Positions 1-7,106 of a stretch of 64,000 bases of DNA are shown here, one piece after another. Source of the DNA: VRUE01 sp963780815 (GTDB lineage: Bacteria > Actinomycetota > Thermoleophilia > Solirubrobacterales > 70-9); NCBI GenBank assembly GCA_963780815.1, contig CAWADG010000004.1, positions 434,001 to 498,000 on the forward strand, written 5' to 3'. Both the position numbers and the translations under genes were made by a program. Within the stretch, counting starts at the first letter, position 1. Each line of letters starts with the position of its first letter. Below the pieces are notes generated by a model, which worked only from the letters and a program-made list of their open reading frames with translations, was not told the origin of the DNA and did no database searches.

Positions 1-745
1 GGTTTCCGGTGTCCGAGTAGGTCTTGAATCCGTTCGAGGTCTGCTGGTAGATGATTTCGTTGAAGATCGCGACCTGGTTTACGACGCCGGGGGTTTCGAT
101 CGTTTCGATGTATTTGCCGTTCGGCGCGTAGATCGACGTTTTCCCGTTGCTCGGGATATAGACGTTTCCCGTATCCGGATCGACCGCGGCGATCGAATTG
201 ACGATCGCGCGTTCGCCTTCGTTGCTGCCGGGCTGACAGACGTCCCCTGAGGCTTTTGTGCAGACATCCCCCAGGGTTGTTTCGTTGACCCTGCGCCCGA
301 AGGTGAGGATGAATTCGCCGGTTTCAGAGAACTTCGAAATCCGGTTGTTGGCGAGCGGGCCGCCGCTCTCGCTGACATACACGTCCCCGGAGGTTTGGTC
401 CACGGAGATGCCGACGCTCGAGTACTTACCGAGCTGGCCGGCGCCGGTCCCTTCCGAGCCGAAGGTGAATTTGTAGTTCCCGTTCGAATCGAAGACCAGG
501 ACGTGGCTGTTGTTCGGGTCGAGGAGGTAGAGGTCGCCCGTTTTCTTGTTTATGTCGAGCGAGTTGGCGTAATAGTATTCGCCGAGCACTCCTTCGTGAC
601 AGCATTTGCCGATGATCCCGATCGTCGAAAGCGGTTGGACCGCTGAGGCGCCGCTTACTCCGGCGGCCATCCCGAGCACGCTGGCGACCACCGTCAAATG
701 GAGCGCCAGGATGAAGCGACGCCGGAGCCGTACGGAAATGGGCAC
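1..745 (-). CDS. Secreted NHL-repeat beta-propeller protein (3' end outside window)
   Basis: The frame is open leftward to the window edge, so only the first ~248 residues are visible. The GTG start at 745 follows GGGAG at a short spacing. A basic N-terminus (VRLRRR) and a hydrophobic stretch ending near SGASA form a signal peptide. Blade-like units follow, with the pattern D-x-x-x-T-G-(D/N)-x-Y: DINKKTGDLYLLD, VDQTSGDVYVSE and VDPDTGNVYIPS, separated by FTFG/LTFG strands. This is the NHL/SMP-30-like propeller signature. Such proteins are exported and often bind surfaces or partners; no catalytic role can be assigned. A decayed relative lies just upstream at about 1009-1190. Confidence 0.8.
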   Translation of the reverse strand, partial: MPISVRLRRRFILALHLTVVASVLGMAAGVSGASAVQPLSTIGIIGKCCHEGVLGEYYYANSLDINKKTGDLYLLDPNNSHVLVFDSNGNYKFTFGSEGTGAGQLGKYSSVGISVDQTSGDVYVSESGGPLANNRISKFSETGEFILTFGRRVNETTLGDVCTKASGDVCQPGSNEGERAIVNSIAAVDPDTGNVYIPSNGKTSIYAPNGKYIETIETPGVVNQVAIFNEIIYQQTSNGFKTYSDTGN

Positions 746-1008
746 ACCACTCCCATCCACGTCAGAGCCATGAGCGGTCGCGAAGATTGCAGGTGCTATG
801 CGGCCGAGGAGCGAACCCCCCCGCAGACTCGATTCCGCGGACGATGCCTTCCCGTGGCCTCTCACGTCGGTCTCTCCTTGTCCCTCTGAGCCCCGGGCGG
901 CACCCACGCTGCCCGGAACGGCTCCCTGCTTTCCGTCACTTCCCTGCCCGCCTCCCCGGCGAGCGCGACCACTGTAGAGAATCCAGGCTATAAATGCAAA
1001 CCGTGTCG
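746..1008. other. Intergenic stretch upstream of the NHL gene
   Basis: No credible coding frame is visible on either strand; the short open frames are arginine/proline-rich GC artefacts. It must hold the promoter for the leftward NHL-repeat gene, but I cannot point to a clear -10/-35 pair. Confidence 0.5.
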
Positions 1009-1190
1009 TTTACAGAGCTAAACTCGATGGGAATCTCGCCTGCAAATCGCGCTTTCCAGCCGAAGGTAAAGAGGAATTCTCCGTTGTTGTTGGAGAGCTG
1101 GACCCGGCTCATGTTCGGGTCGGCGCATAGACATCTCCCGTTTCAGTCGACGTCGACGCCGTTGATCTTCAGCGGCGTGGACCGGTCGGG
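1009..1190 (-). pseudogene. Decayed NHL-repeat gene fragment
   Basis: On the minus strand the segment reads KINGVDVD, then a stop, then ADPNMSRVQLSNNNGEFLFTFGW. The expected bridge ETGDVYA lies in a second frame between them. This is one NHL blade broken by at least two single-base frameshifts. It has no start, no signal peptide and no continuation. It resembles the blades of the intact NHL gene at 1-745 and is probably what remains of a tandem paralogue. The longer open frames over this region are in other frames and do not look like protein. Confidence 0.65.
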
Positions 1191-1379
1191 TGTTCGATCC
1201 AACGAACGATGCCTTCACCCGGCTGCTCACCGATACCGCCTCCTTGTCCCCGTGGTTCCCCAAGTCACACGGGCCGGAGTCGCGCCGAGGCGGCTCGCAC
1301 ATTGGCGCGTTGCCCTATCCGTTGCCCTCTGCGCCAAAACACCGCGCCGGGAGGCGGCGTATTTGGCTTTCTAGAGCGA

Positions 1380-1453
1380 TGGGGCGGGCTGGACTCGAAC
1401 CAGCGACCGACGGATTATGAGTCCGCTGCTCTGACCGACTGAGCTACCGCCCC
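1380..1453 (-). tRNA. tRNA-Met (CAT anticodon)
   Basis: The minus strand folds as a full cloverleaf. The acceptor GGGGCGG pairs with CCGCCCC, the D arm is GCTC...GAGC, the anticodon loop is CTCATAA, and the T arm is GCTGG-TTCGAGT-CCAGC. The discriminator is A and no CCA is encoded. The anticodon stem lacks the three G-C pairs of an initiator tRNA, so it is elongator Met or, less likely, a lysidine-modified tRNA-Ile(CAT). Confidence 0.93.
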
Positions 1454-1488
1454 TGAGCGCGAGCGTAGCGACTGCGGAGGGCGGCGGG

Positions 1489-1929
1489 ATGCGAGCGATA
1501 CGCTCCCGAGCGATGCAGTTGCCGGAGAGTGCAAAGGAGCTGATCGAGGGAGGAGCGCTGGGCCACCTCGTCACCCTCAACGAGGACGGTTCGCCTCAAG
1601 TCACATGCGTCTGGGTCGGTATCGACGGCGGCGATCTGGTGAGCGGGCATCTCAAATCCGATCAGCGCAAGATCCAGAACGTCAGCCGCGATCCGCGGGT
1701 GACGCTCTCATTCGAGGGGTCCGAGATACAGCCGCCGGGCCTCAAGCAGTATCTGATCGTCCACGGCCGCGCGGCGGTCGAGGAGGGCGGGGCCCCGGAG
1801 CTCCTGCAGGAGCTCGCGCACGTCTACCTCGGGCCCGAGGTCAAGTTCCCGCCGATGGATGACCCGCCGCCGGGGGTGCGAATCCGTACGACGATCGATC
1901 GGATTGGCGGCATCGGGCCCTGGGCCTGA
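1489..1929 (+). CDS. PPOX-class (split beta-barrel) flavin/F420-dependent protein
   Basis: A 146-aa protein with the pyridoxamine-phosphate-oxidase-like barrel: LIEGGALGHLVTLNEDGSPQ at the N-terminus, then CVWVGIDGG, KSDQRKIQNVSRDPRVTLSF and YLIVHGRAAV. In this actinobacterial family the KxxNLxRDPRVTLS-type segment contacts the cofactor phosphate and the proteins usually bind F420 or FMN; substrates are mostly unknown. ATG at 1489 is chosen because GGAGG sits 8 bases upstream; an internal ATG at 1513 would also keep the domain. It is transcribed away from the neighbouring tRNA-Met. Confidence 0.8.
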   Translation: MRAIRSRAMQLPESAKELIEGGALGHLVTLNEDGSPQVTCVWVGIDGGDLVSGHLKSDQRKIQNVSRDPRVTLSFEGSEIQPPGLKQYLIVHGRAAVEEGGAPELLQELAHVYLGPEVKFPPMDDPPPGVRIRTTIDRIGGIGPWA

Positions 1930-1973
1930 AGCCGGGGCTCGACGGGGTCCTCGCGGGGCGGTAGGTTTACGCG

Positions 1974-2807
1974 ATGCGCCGGTCCAGCTTGGCTCTGGTG
2001 CTCGTCCTCCCAATCGCGATCATCGCGATCGTCACGGCCTCCTCGGCGAGCGGCGATCCCAGCTTCCCGCCGCTGCCGCCGATCAACGTCCACCTGCCGC
2101 CGCCCAAGGAACGGGCGACCTTCGACGTGGTGGTCGAAGGGAAAGCGACCGACACGCTCGAATCGCAGCTCTCCGGTGAATCCGGAACCTGCCTCTTCAT
2201 CGAGAACGCAACGGTGGACGAGGACCTGACCTACCAGCGCGGCAAAGGCGTCACGGTCGAATTTGACCGCTACGGCAACGAGGCCGTCGTCCACCGCTCG
2301 GGCCGCGAGACCGATGCATCGCTGTCGGCGAAACTGACCCAGAAGAAGGAAGCGACAGGCGGGAGCCAGGCCTCGCCCTCGCATCCTCCGCTGCCATGCG
2401 ACGTGCCGCCGGTCGACCTCTCGCAGAACGGCGACTGCAAGAAGCCATTTCACGATGACGGGAAGTTCCTCCTCGCCTACGAAGACGGCGGGCTTCTTCT
2501 CACGATCGGGCACTCGAACGGCAACTCGGTGGTATTCGAAGACAACAAGTGCGGTGAAGACCCCCAGACGGGCATCACCGCCTCCTCTGGGTGGACTTGG
2601 CCGAACCTGCCTCCGCTGGAACGAGGGCTCCTGCCGATCAAGAAGATCTTTGGCAAAAAGCACGTCATCGTCCTCAACCTGCGCTCATCGGACGTCGGCA
2701 AACCAAAGCATGTAAAGCGCGACGTGGCCGGGGGCGCGCTCAAAGGCTTCCAGATTGAGTCGGCCTTCAACAAAGCGACGGTCCGGCTGATCCGGCAGGG
2801 CCCCTGA
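1974..2807 (+). CDS. Secreted protein of unknown function
   Basis: A 277-aa protein with a clear signal peptide (basic MRRS, hydrophobic LALVLVLPIAIIAIV, cleavage near SSASG) followed by a proline-rich linker PPLPPINVHLPPP. The mature part looks beta-rich and has a cysteine pair in a PCDVPPVDLSQNGDC segment. I do not recognise the family. It lies 44 bp after the split-barrel gene and may be co-transcribed. It converges with the Hpt gene; an AGCGCC/GGCGCT inverted repeat spanning 2807-2830 may serve both as a terminator. Confidence 0.7.
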   Translation: MRRSSLALVLVLPIAIIAIVTASSASGDPSFPPLPPINVHLPPPKERATFDVVVEGKATDTLESQLSGESGTCLFIENATVDEDLTYQRGKGVTVEFDRYGNEAVVHRSGRETDASLSAKLTQKKEATGGSQASPSHPPLPCDVPPVDLSQNGDCKKPFHDDGKFLLAYEDGGLLLTIGHSNGNSVVFEDNKCGEDPQTGITASSGWTWPNLPPLERGLLPIKKIFGKKHVIVLNLRSSDVGKPKHVKRDVAGGALKGFQIESAFNKATVRLIRQGP

Positions 2808-2822
2808 GCGCCGCCGAAAACG

Positions 2823-3188
2823 TCAGGCGCTGAAGAGCTGGGCGAGCGAGCGTCCGACGTCGGGCGGCTCCTCCTTGCCCTCGGCGGCCGCGGCGGCGCC
2901 GTCGGAGAGGGCCTTGGCGGCATCGGCGATCTGGTGCGAGCGCCCGCCGCGGATCACGCCGGTTTTCTTTGCTTCGGCGAGATCGGATTCCATCAACCCC
3001 GCGAGCTCTGCGAGGCGGCGGAGCCCGACCGCCCCCGCGGTCCCGCGCAGGGCGTGGGCTTCGGCGCGGAGGGTCTCGAAGTCTTCGGTCTCGGTCGCCA
3101 GGCCGGCCGAGATCACGTCGCAGCGGCGTTTCGCCTCCTCGGCGAAGGACTTCAGAAGCTCGGGATCGGGAGCCGTGGCCTCGCTCAT
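2823..3188 (-). CDS. Hpt (histidine phosphotransfer) domain protein
   Basis: A 121-aa helical protein with the Hpt signature around His45: RAEAHALRGTAGAVGLRRLA, matching the HxLKGxAGxxG phosphorylation motif. Hpt proteins relay phosphate between histidine kinases and response regulators. No kinase or regulator is present nearby, so it is probably an orphan relay component. Its start overlaps the stop of the upstream lipoprotein gene (ATGA), so the two are translationally coupled. Confidence 0.75.
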   Translation of the reverse strand: MSEATAPDPELLKSFAEEAKRRCDVISAGLATETEDFETLRAEAHALRGTAGAVGLRRLAELAGLMESDLAEAKKTGVIRGGRSHQIADAAKALSDGAAAAAEGKEEPPDVGRSLAQLFSA

Positions 3189-4282
3189 TCCGCCACCTTT
3201 TCAATTTCTCGGGTCATCAGGTCGACTCCGAATGCTCCCTCGACCTCGCCGGCGATCCGCCCCGTGCTGTCGATCACGAACAGCCACGGCTCGCTCGGCA
3301 GGTGGTAGGCGCGCACCTGGGGCCGGACGCCCTTGTTTGGATCATTGTCGTTGTGGATCTCCATGTGGATGAAGTTGACCTTGTCGCCCCACGTCTCCTT
3401 GACCTGCTCGGCCACGTCGACGACGGGGCCGCATACCCGACTCTGGCAGAACTGAGGGGTCGCAAACAAGAGGGCAATCGGTTCCTTCCCCACAACGTCC
3501 GCGAAGTCGACCTTGTTCTGGGTGTCCGGGGGAATCCTCGTCGTCACCTTCGAGAGGTCGCCGTTGGCGTCGGCGGCGGTCGGGGTGTGGATCACCGGCG
3601 CCTTGTCGCCGACCCGCGGGATCCCGTCGAATTCACCGACGACCGCGCTCGGGAGGATCGCCCCGGTGAACTTGCCGTCTTCTTCTTTGATCACGGCGGC
3701 GATCCGCCACTCGCCGTTGCTCGGGAAGTCGAGGTTCGTGCTGTAGACGACCGTCGCCGCGCTTTCGTCATCGGCCGTCGTCTCGGCCCGGAAGGCCGGC
3801 TGGGTCTCGAGCGTTTCGACCGCGGCCGGGAATGGGCCGATCGCCGGCGCTTCGAGGGCTTCGTGGCGGGCCCGCGCGATCGCCCCTTTGCGCTGCTTTT
3901 TCGTTTCCGCGGCGGCGCCTTCGACCTTCTTCGGCGGTGGCGCCTTCGAGATGTAGAGAGCGACCGTGGCGTCGGAGATCTGGCTGCGATCGTTGTGAAA
4001 GACGCCGAACGGGTAGCGGTTCTCGCCCTCGTAGAAGACCATCGCAGCCGGCGAGACCACGACTTCGGCCGGGCCGGAGGTCCTATTGACGACTTCGAGC
4101 AGGGACCTGCCGTCGGGGCTCGGGAACTCGCTCTTCGGCGGAGCCGGCCGGTTGACCGATGCTTCGCCGCCGTCGGTCGATGAGTCGGAGCTGCCGCAGG
4201 CGGCGAGCAGCGCGGCGGCTGAAAGCGCGCAGGCGAAAGTGGGCGTGACGCGGGCTACACGAGCGGACATCGGGAGGCCCAT
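3185..4282 (-). CDS. Thioredoxin-like lipoprotein
   Basis: A 365-aa protein with a lipoprotein signal peptide ending in the lipobox LLAAC (Cys29), then a serine-rich spacer. The middle domain is beta-rich. The C-terminal ~95 residues carry a thioredoxin-fold segment beginning LLFATPQFCQSRVCGP, where CxxxxC replaces the canonical CxxC, and ending with a WLFVIDSTGRIAGEVEG strand. It is therefore anchored outside the membrane and may have a redox, SCO-like or metal-delivery role. The ATG at 4282 has no Shine-Dalgarno; an ATG at 4270 is also possible. The stop overlaps the Hpt start. Confidence 0.75.
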   Translation of the reverse strand: MGLPMSARVARVTPTFACALSAAALLAACGSSDSSTDGGEASVNRPAPPKSEFPSPDGRSLLEVVNRTSGPAEVVVSPAAMVFYEGENRYPFGVFHNDRSQISDATVALYISKAPPPKKVEGAAAETKKQRKGAIARARHEALEAPAIGPFPAAVETLETQPAFRAETTADDESAATVVYSTNLDFPSNGEWRIAAVIKEEDGKFTGAILPSAVVGEFDGIPRVGDKAPVIHTPTAADANGDLSKVTTRIPPDTQNKVDFADVVGKEPIALLFATPQFCQSRVCGPVVDVAEQVKETWGDKVNFIHMEIHNDNDPNKGVRPQVRAYHLPSEPWLFVIDSTGRIAGEVEGAFGVDLMTREIEKVAE

Positions 4283-4327
4283 GTTATTAGGGTGCGCCCA
4301 ACCGGAATCGAGCGCGAGGAGAGCGTC

Positions 4328-5059
4328 TTGGCGGAGCGAGCTGCAGTGATCACGGGGGCCTCGAGCGGAATCGGGCTGGCGATCGCCCGCGTCCTCGGCG
4401 AGGAAGGCCATGCGCTGACCGTGTCCGCCCGGCGCCCGGAGAAGCTCGAGGCTGCGGCCGAGGGCCTGCGTGCCGACGGCCTCGAGGTCCAGAGCGTCGC
4501 CGCCAATATGGCCGACGAGGACGACGTGGTCGGACTCTTTGCCAGGCACACCGAGGCCTACGGCCGCCTCGACGTCCTCATCAACAACGCCGGGGTCGGG
4601 ATCGGGGCGCCGATGGAGGAGATCCAGACCAAATACCTCGACATGCAGCTCGGGGTCAACCTGCGGGCGCTGATCATCGGCACCCGCGAGGGCCTGCCGA
4701 TGCTGCGCAAGGCGGGCGCCGAGCATGGCAAGGCGCTGATCGTCAACACCGCGTCGATCGCCGGCAAGGGTGGCCAGGCCTGGCTCTCCATCTACGCGGC
4801 GACGAAGGCGGCGGTGATCAACTTCACCCAGTCGACGCACCGCGAGTTCGGCGGCGAGGGGATCCAGTGCACGGCGCTCGCGCCGGGCTTCGTCGACACC
4901 CCGATGACCGAGTTCGCCAAGGGCCAGGTCCCGGGCGAGGACATGATCCGCCCCGAGGACATCGCCGAGGGTGTCCGCTTCCTGCTGCGAACATCGCCGA
5001 ACTGCCATGTCCCGGAGATCGTCTTCACCCGACCTGGCGAGGGGCTCGATACCCCCTAG
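4328..5059 (+). CDS. SDR-family oxidoreductase (glucose/ribitol dehydrogenase type)
   Basis: The protein is 243 aa from the TTG at 4328, chosen because GAGGAG lies 6 bases upstream; a GTG at 4292 would add 12 unconserved residues. Classical short-chain dehydrogenase features are present: the Rossmann motif VITGASSGIG, NNAGVG, the catalytic YAATK (YxxxK) and an ALAPGFVDTPM segment. The substrate is unknown. It is divergent from the lipoprotein gene and overlaps the following glycosyltransferase, so the two are probably expressed together. Confidence 0.85.
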   Translation: MAERAAVITGASSGIGLAIARVLGEEGHALTVSARRPEKLEAAAEGLRADGLEVQSVAANMADEDDVVGLFARHTEAYGRLDVLINNAGVGIGAPMEEIQTKYLDMQLGVNLRALIIGTREGLPMLRKAGAEHGKALIVNTASIAGKGGQAWLSIYAATKAAVINFTQSTHREFGGEGIQCTALAPGFVDTPMTEFAKGQVPGEDMIRPEDIAEGVRFLLRTSPNCHVPEIVFTRPGEGLDTP

Positions 5060-6305
5060 GCGCTACCTGGTCGCTGCCTTCGGGGATCCCGGCCACGTCT
5101 TTCCCGCGATCGCCCTCGGCCAGGCGCTGGCCGACCGTGGCGCCGAGGTGACGATCGAGACCTGGGAGGAGCGCCGCGCCGCGGTCGAGGGCGCCGGCCT
5201 CGGCTTCGCGGCGGCGGAGGAATACCGGATGTTCCCGCCGCCCGACCCCGACTCCAGCGATGGCGCGCACGCAGCCGAGGCGGCACGGGCGCTGGTTCCG
5301 CTGCTGGATGAGATGCGTCCCGACGTCGTCGTCAGCGACATCCTCACCCTCGCCCCGGCCCTCGCCGCCGAGGTCGCGGGGATCCCGCGGGCGACGCTGA
5401 TTCCCCACCTCTACCCGGTGGTCGAGCCCGGCCTGCCGTTCTTCGCGATCGGGCTGCGGGCGCCGCGCACGCCGATCGGGCGCTGGGCATGGCGCGAGGG
5501 CCGGCGGCTGCTCGAGATCGGCCTCGAGCATGGCCGGCGCGACCTCAACCGGCAGCGCGAGCGGCTCGGCCTGGCGCCGATCGACCGCTTCCACGGCGGG
5601 ATCAGCCCCGAGCTCGCCCTCGTCGGGACGTTCCCCCAGCTCGAGTATCCGCGCCATTGGCCGCAGGGAGTCGAGATCACCGGGCCGATGACCTTCGAGA
5701 TTCCCCATCCCGACATCGAGCTGCCGCAGGGAGGCGCGCCGCTGGTCCTCGTCGCCCCGAGCACCGCCCACGACTCGCAAAACCAGTTGGTCCGTACGGC
5801 GCTTGCCGCGCTCGCCGATCAGCCGGTCCGGGTGGTGGCGACGACGAACCGGGTCCGGCCACTGCGCCCGATCGAGATCCCCGACAACGCGCGCCTCGTC
5901 GATTGGCTCAGCTACAGCCAGCTGATGCCGGCGGCCTCGCTCGTCGTCTCCCACGGCGGCCACGGCACCGTCGCCCGCGCCCTCGGGGCCGGGACGCCGC
6001 TGCTTGTCTGCCCGTTCATCGGCGACATGAGCGAGACGGCGATGCGGGTCGCATGGGCGAAGGTCGGGCTGTCGCTGCCCTGGCGGCTCTGCCGCCCTGG
6101 ACCCCTGCGCTGGGCTGCGCAGCGGATCCTCACCGACCCGTCCTTCACCGCCCGCGCCGCCGAGCTCTCGGCCTGGGCGCGCGCCCATGACGGCGCTGGG
6201 CGCGCCGCCGAGCTCGTCGAGGAGCTGGCCCGCGCCCGGGACGGCCGCCTAGCGGCCGTCCCGAAGCTCCGGGGGTGGGACTCGAACCCACAACCTCTCG
6301 GTTAA
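5007..6305 (+). CDS. MGT-type (UDP-glycosyl) glycosyltransferase, GT1 family
   Basis: GT-B fold. The N-terminal half begins YLVAAFGDPGHVFPAIALGQ, and the C-terminal donor site reads VSHGGHGTVARALGAGTPLL and CPFIGDMSETAMRV, as in macrolide/glycopeptide GT1 enzymes. The acceptor is unknown, probably a lipid or natural product. The start is uncertain: ATG 5007 gives 432 aa and overlaps the SDR by 53 bp. The last ~20 codons pass through a 12-bp perfect hairpin and then antisense into tRNA-Asn, where the TAA stop lies. That tail (ending GWDSNPQPLG) is not protein-like and suggests the ancestral stop was lost. Confidence 0.8.
   Translation: MSRRSSSPDLARGSIPPRRYLVAAFGDPGHVFPAIALGQALADRGAEVTIETWEERRAAVEGAGLGFAAAEEYRMFPPPDPDSSDGAHAAEAARALVPLLDEMRPDVVVSDILTLAPALAAEVAGIPRATLIPHLYPVVEPGLPFFAIGLRAPRTPIGRWAWREGRRLLEIGLEHGRRDLNRQRERLGLAPIDRFHGGISPELALVGTFPQLEYPRHWPQGVEITGPMTFEIPHPDIELPQGGAPLVLVAPSTAHDSQNQLVRTALAALADQPVRVVATTNRVRPLRPIEIPDNARLVDWLSYSQLMPAASLVVSHGGHGTVARALGAGTPLLVCPFIGDMSETAMRVAWAKVGLSLPWRLCRPGPLRWAAQRILTDPSFTARAAELSAWARAHDGAGRAAELVEELARARDGRLAAVPKLRGWDSNPQPLG
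6237..6263 (-). terminator. Perfect 12-bp hairpin downstream of tRNA-Asn
   Basis: CGGGACGGCCGC and its exact complement are separated by a 3-base CTA loop. On the minus strand it begins 4 bases after the tRNA-Asn 3' end, where an intrinsic terminator or processing signal is expected. No T-run follows. It also lies inside the 3' end of the glycosyltransferase frame. Confidence 0.5.
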
Positions 6306-6340
6306 CAGCCGAGCGCATCTGCCAATTGAGCTACCCCGGA
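6267..6340 (-). tRNA. tRNA-Asn (GTT anticodon)
   Basis: Complete cloverleaf on the minus strand: acceptor TCCGGGG/CCCCGGA with discriminator G, D arm GCTC...GATGC-type, anticodon loop CTGTTAA, T arm GTGGG-TTCGAGT-CCCAC. No CCA is encoded. Its 3' half overlaps, antisense, the end of the upstream glycosyltransferase frame. Confidence 0.93.
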
Positions 6341-6380
6341 TCAAAGCCGAGCAGGTGGCCTGTTCTCGGCGCGGCAAACT

Positions 6381-7058
6381 CTAGCGGTCGGCAGCAGATA
6401 GCTTCAGTGCGCCAACCTCGACCATAGCGTGGCAATTTGCGCAGAGGAGTACACACTTTCTAGCCTCCGCACGCATCCGCTCCAAACTCCGTGTGAGACC
6501 CGGATGTCCAAGCTGGAACTCCTTCAGCTTTGGATCACGATGATGGAACTGCAGAGCTGCCGGGTGATCTGCAAACCCGCAGATCGTGCACTTCCCACCC
6601 GCCTCTTCAATCAGTAACCGCTTGATCTTCCGTCGGCGATTTGTGACCGCAACTGAGCTGCATCTCCCGCAGCGGTATCCGCCGTCCGACCGCGCATAAA
6701 AAGTGGTCCGTCCATGCGCAGGACACACCATCGTCACCCTGCTCTGGAGTGGACCATGCTGCCGATTGGCGGCACGAACAGTCTCCAGGCCCAGGCGGCG
6801 GAGCCAATAGCGGATGGTTGACTTGCCGGCATCCAACTCTGTCGCGATCCCCGCGATGGAGGCGCCGTCCGCGATCAGTCTCCTCAATCGAGCCTGGTCG
6901 ACCTTCCCAGTGGGAGCATGACGCGCTCTGCCGGCAGCGCTCAACCCATGCTTCACCAGCCAGTAGCTCACCGTCGATGGATGCCGGTCTGCGACCTTGC
7001 CGATTTCGGCCAAGGACATCCCCACAGCCAGACATTCTTCGAGGAACCGCTTTTCCAT
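6381..7058 (-). CDS. HNH endonuclease with two helix-turn-helix domains
   Basis: A 225-aa protein. Residues ~1-45 (SLAEIGKVADRHPSTVSYWL) and ~55-95 (SIAGIATELDAGKSTIRYWL) are two related HTH units. Then come a zinc-binding pair (CPAH...CGRC) and a C-terminal HNH core: CTICGF, LQFHHRDP and CVLLCANCHAMVE, giving the His-Asn-His metal site with structural cysteines. This architecture fits homing-type or phage-associated nucleases. A perfect LexA box lies 35 bp upstream of the ATG, so it is probably DNA-damage inducible. It follows dnaG on the same strand but seems to have its own promoter. Confidence 0.8.
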   Translation of the reverse strand: MEKRFLEECLAVGMSLAEIGKVADRHPSTVSYWLVKHGLSAAGRARHAPTGKVDQARLRRLIADGASIAGIATELDAGKSTIRYWLRRLGLETVRAANRQHGPLQSRVTMVCPAHGRTTFYARSDGGYRCGRCSSVAVTNRRRKIKRLLIEEAGGKCTICGFADHPAALQFHHRDPKLKEFQLGHPGLTRSLERMRAEARKCVLLCANCHAMVEVGALKLSAADR

Positions 7059-7092
7059 GCAGAAAGCATGAAGCCAGGATCGGACGAGAACC

Positions 7093-7106
7093 CGAACGTA
7101 TGTTCG
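7093..7106. promoter_or_regulatory. LexA (SOS) box upstream of the HNH nuclease gene
   Basis: CGAACGTATGTTCG is a perfect match to the Gram-positive/actinobacterial LexA operator CGAAC-N4-GTTCG and is itself a dyad. It lies between the dnaG stop and the nuclease start at 7058, 35 bp away. Confidence 0.75.

Noticed and set aside
1018..1302. 94-aa minus-strand frame over the NHL remnant
   Set aside because: The NHL-like residues are in two other frames; this frame is Arg/Pro-rich and shows no domain.
2807..2830. Intrinsic terminator between the convergent secreted and Hpt genes
   Set aside because: AGCGCC/GGCGCT pairs, but the 13-base loop and missing T-run make it too weak to list as a separate terminator.
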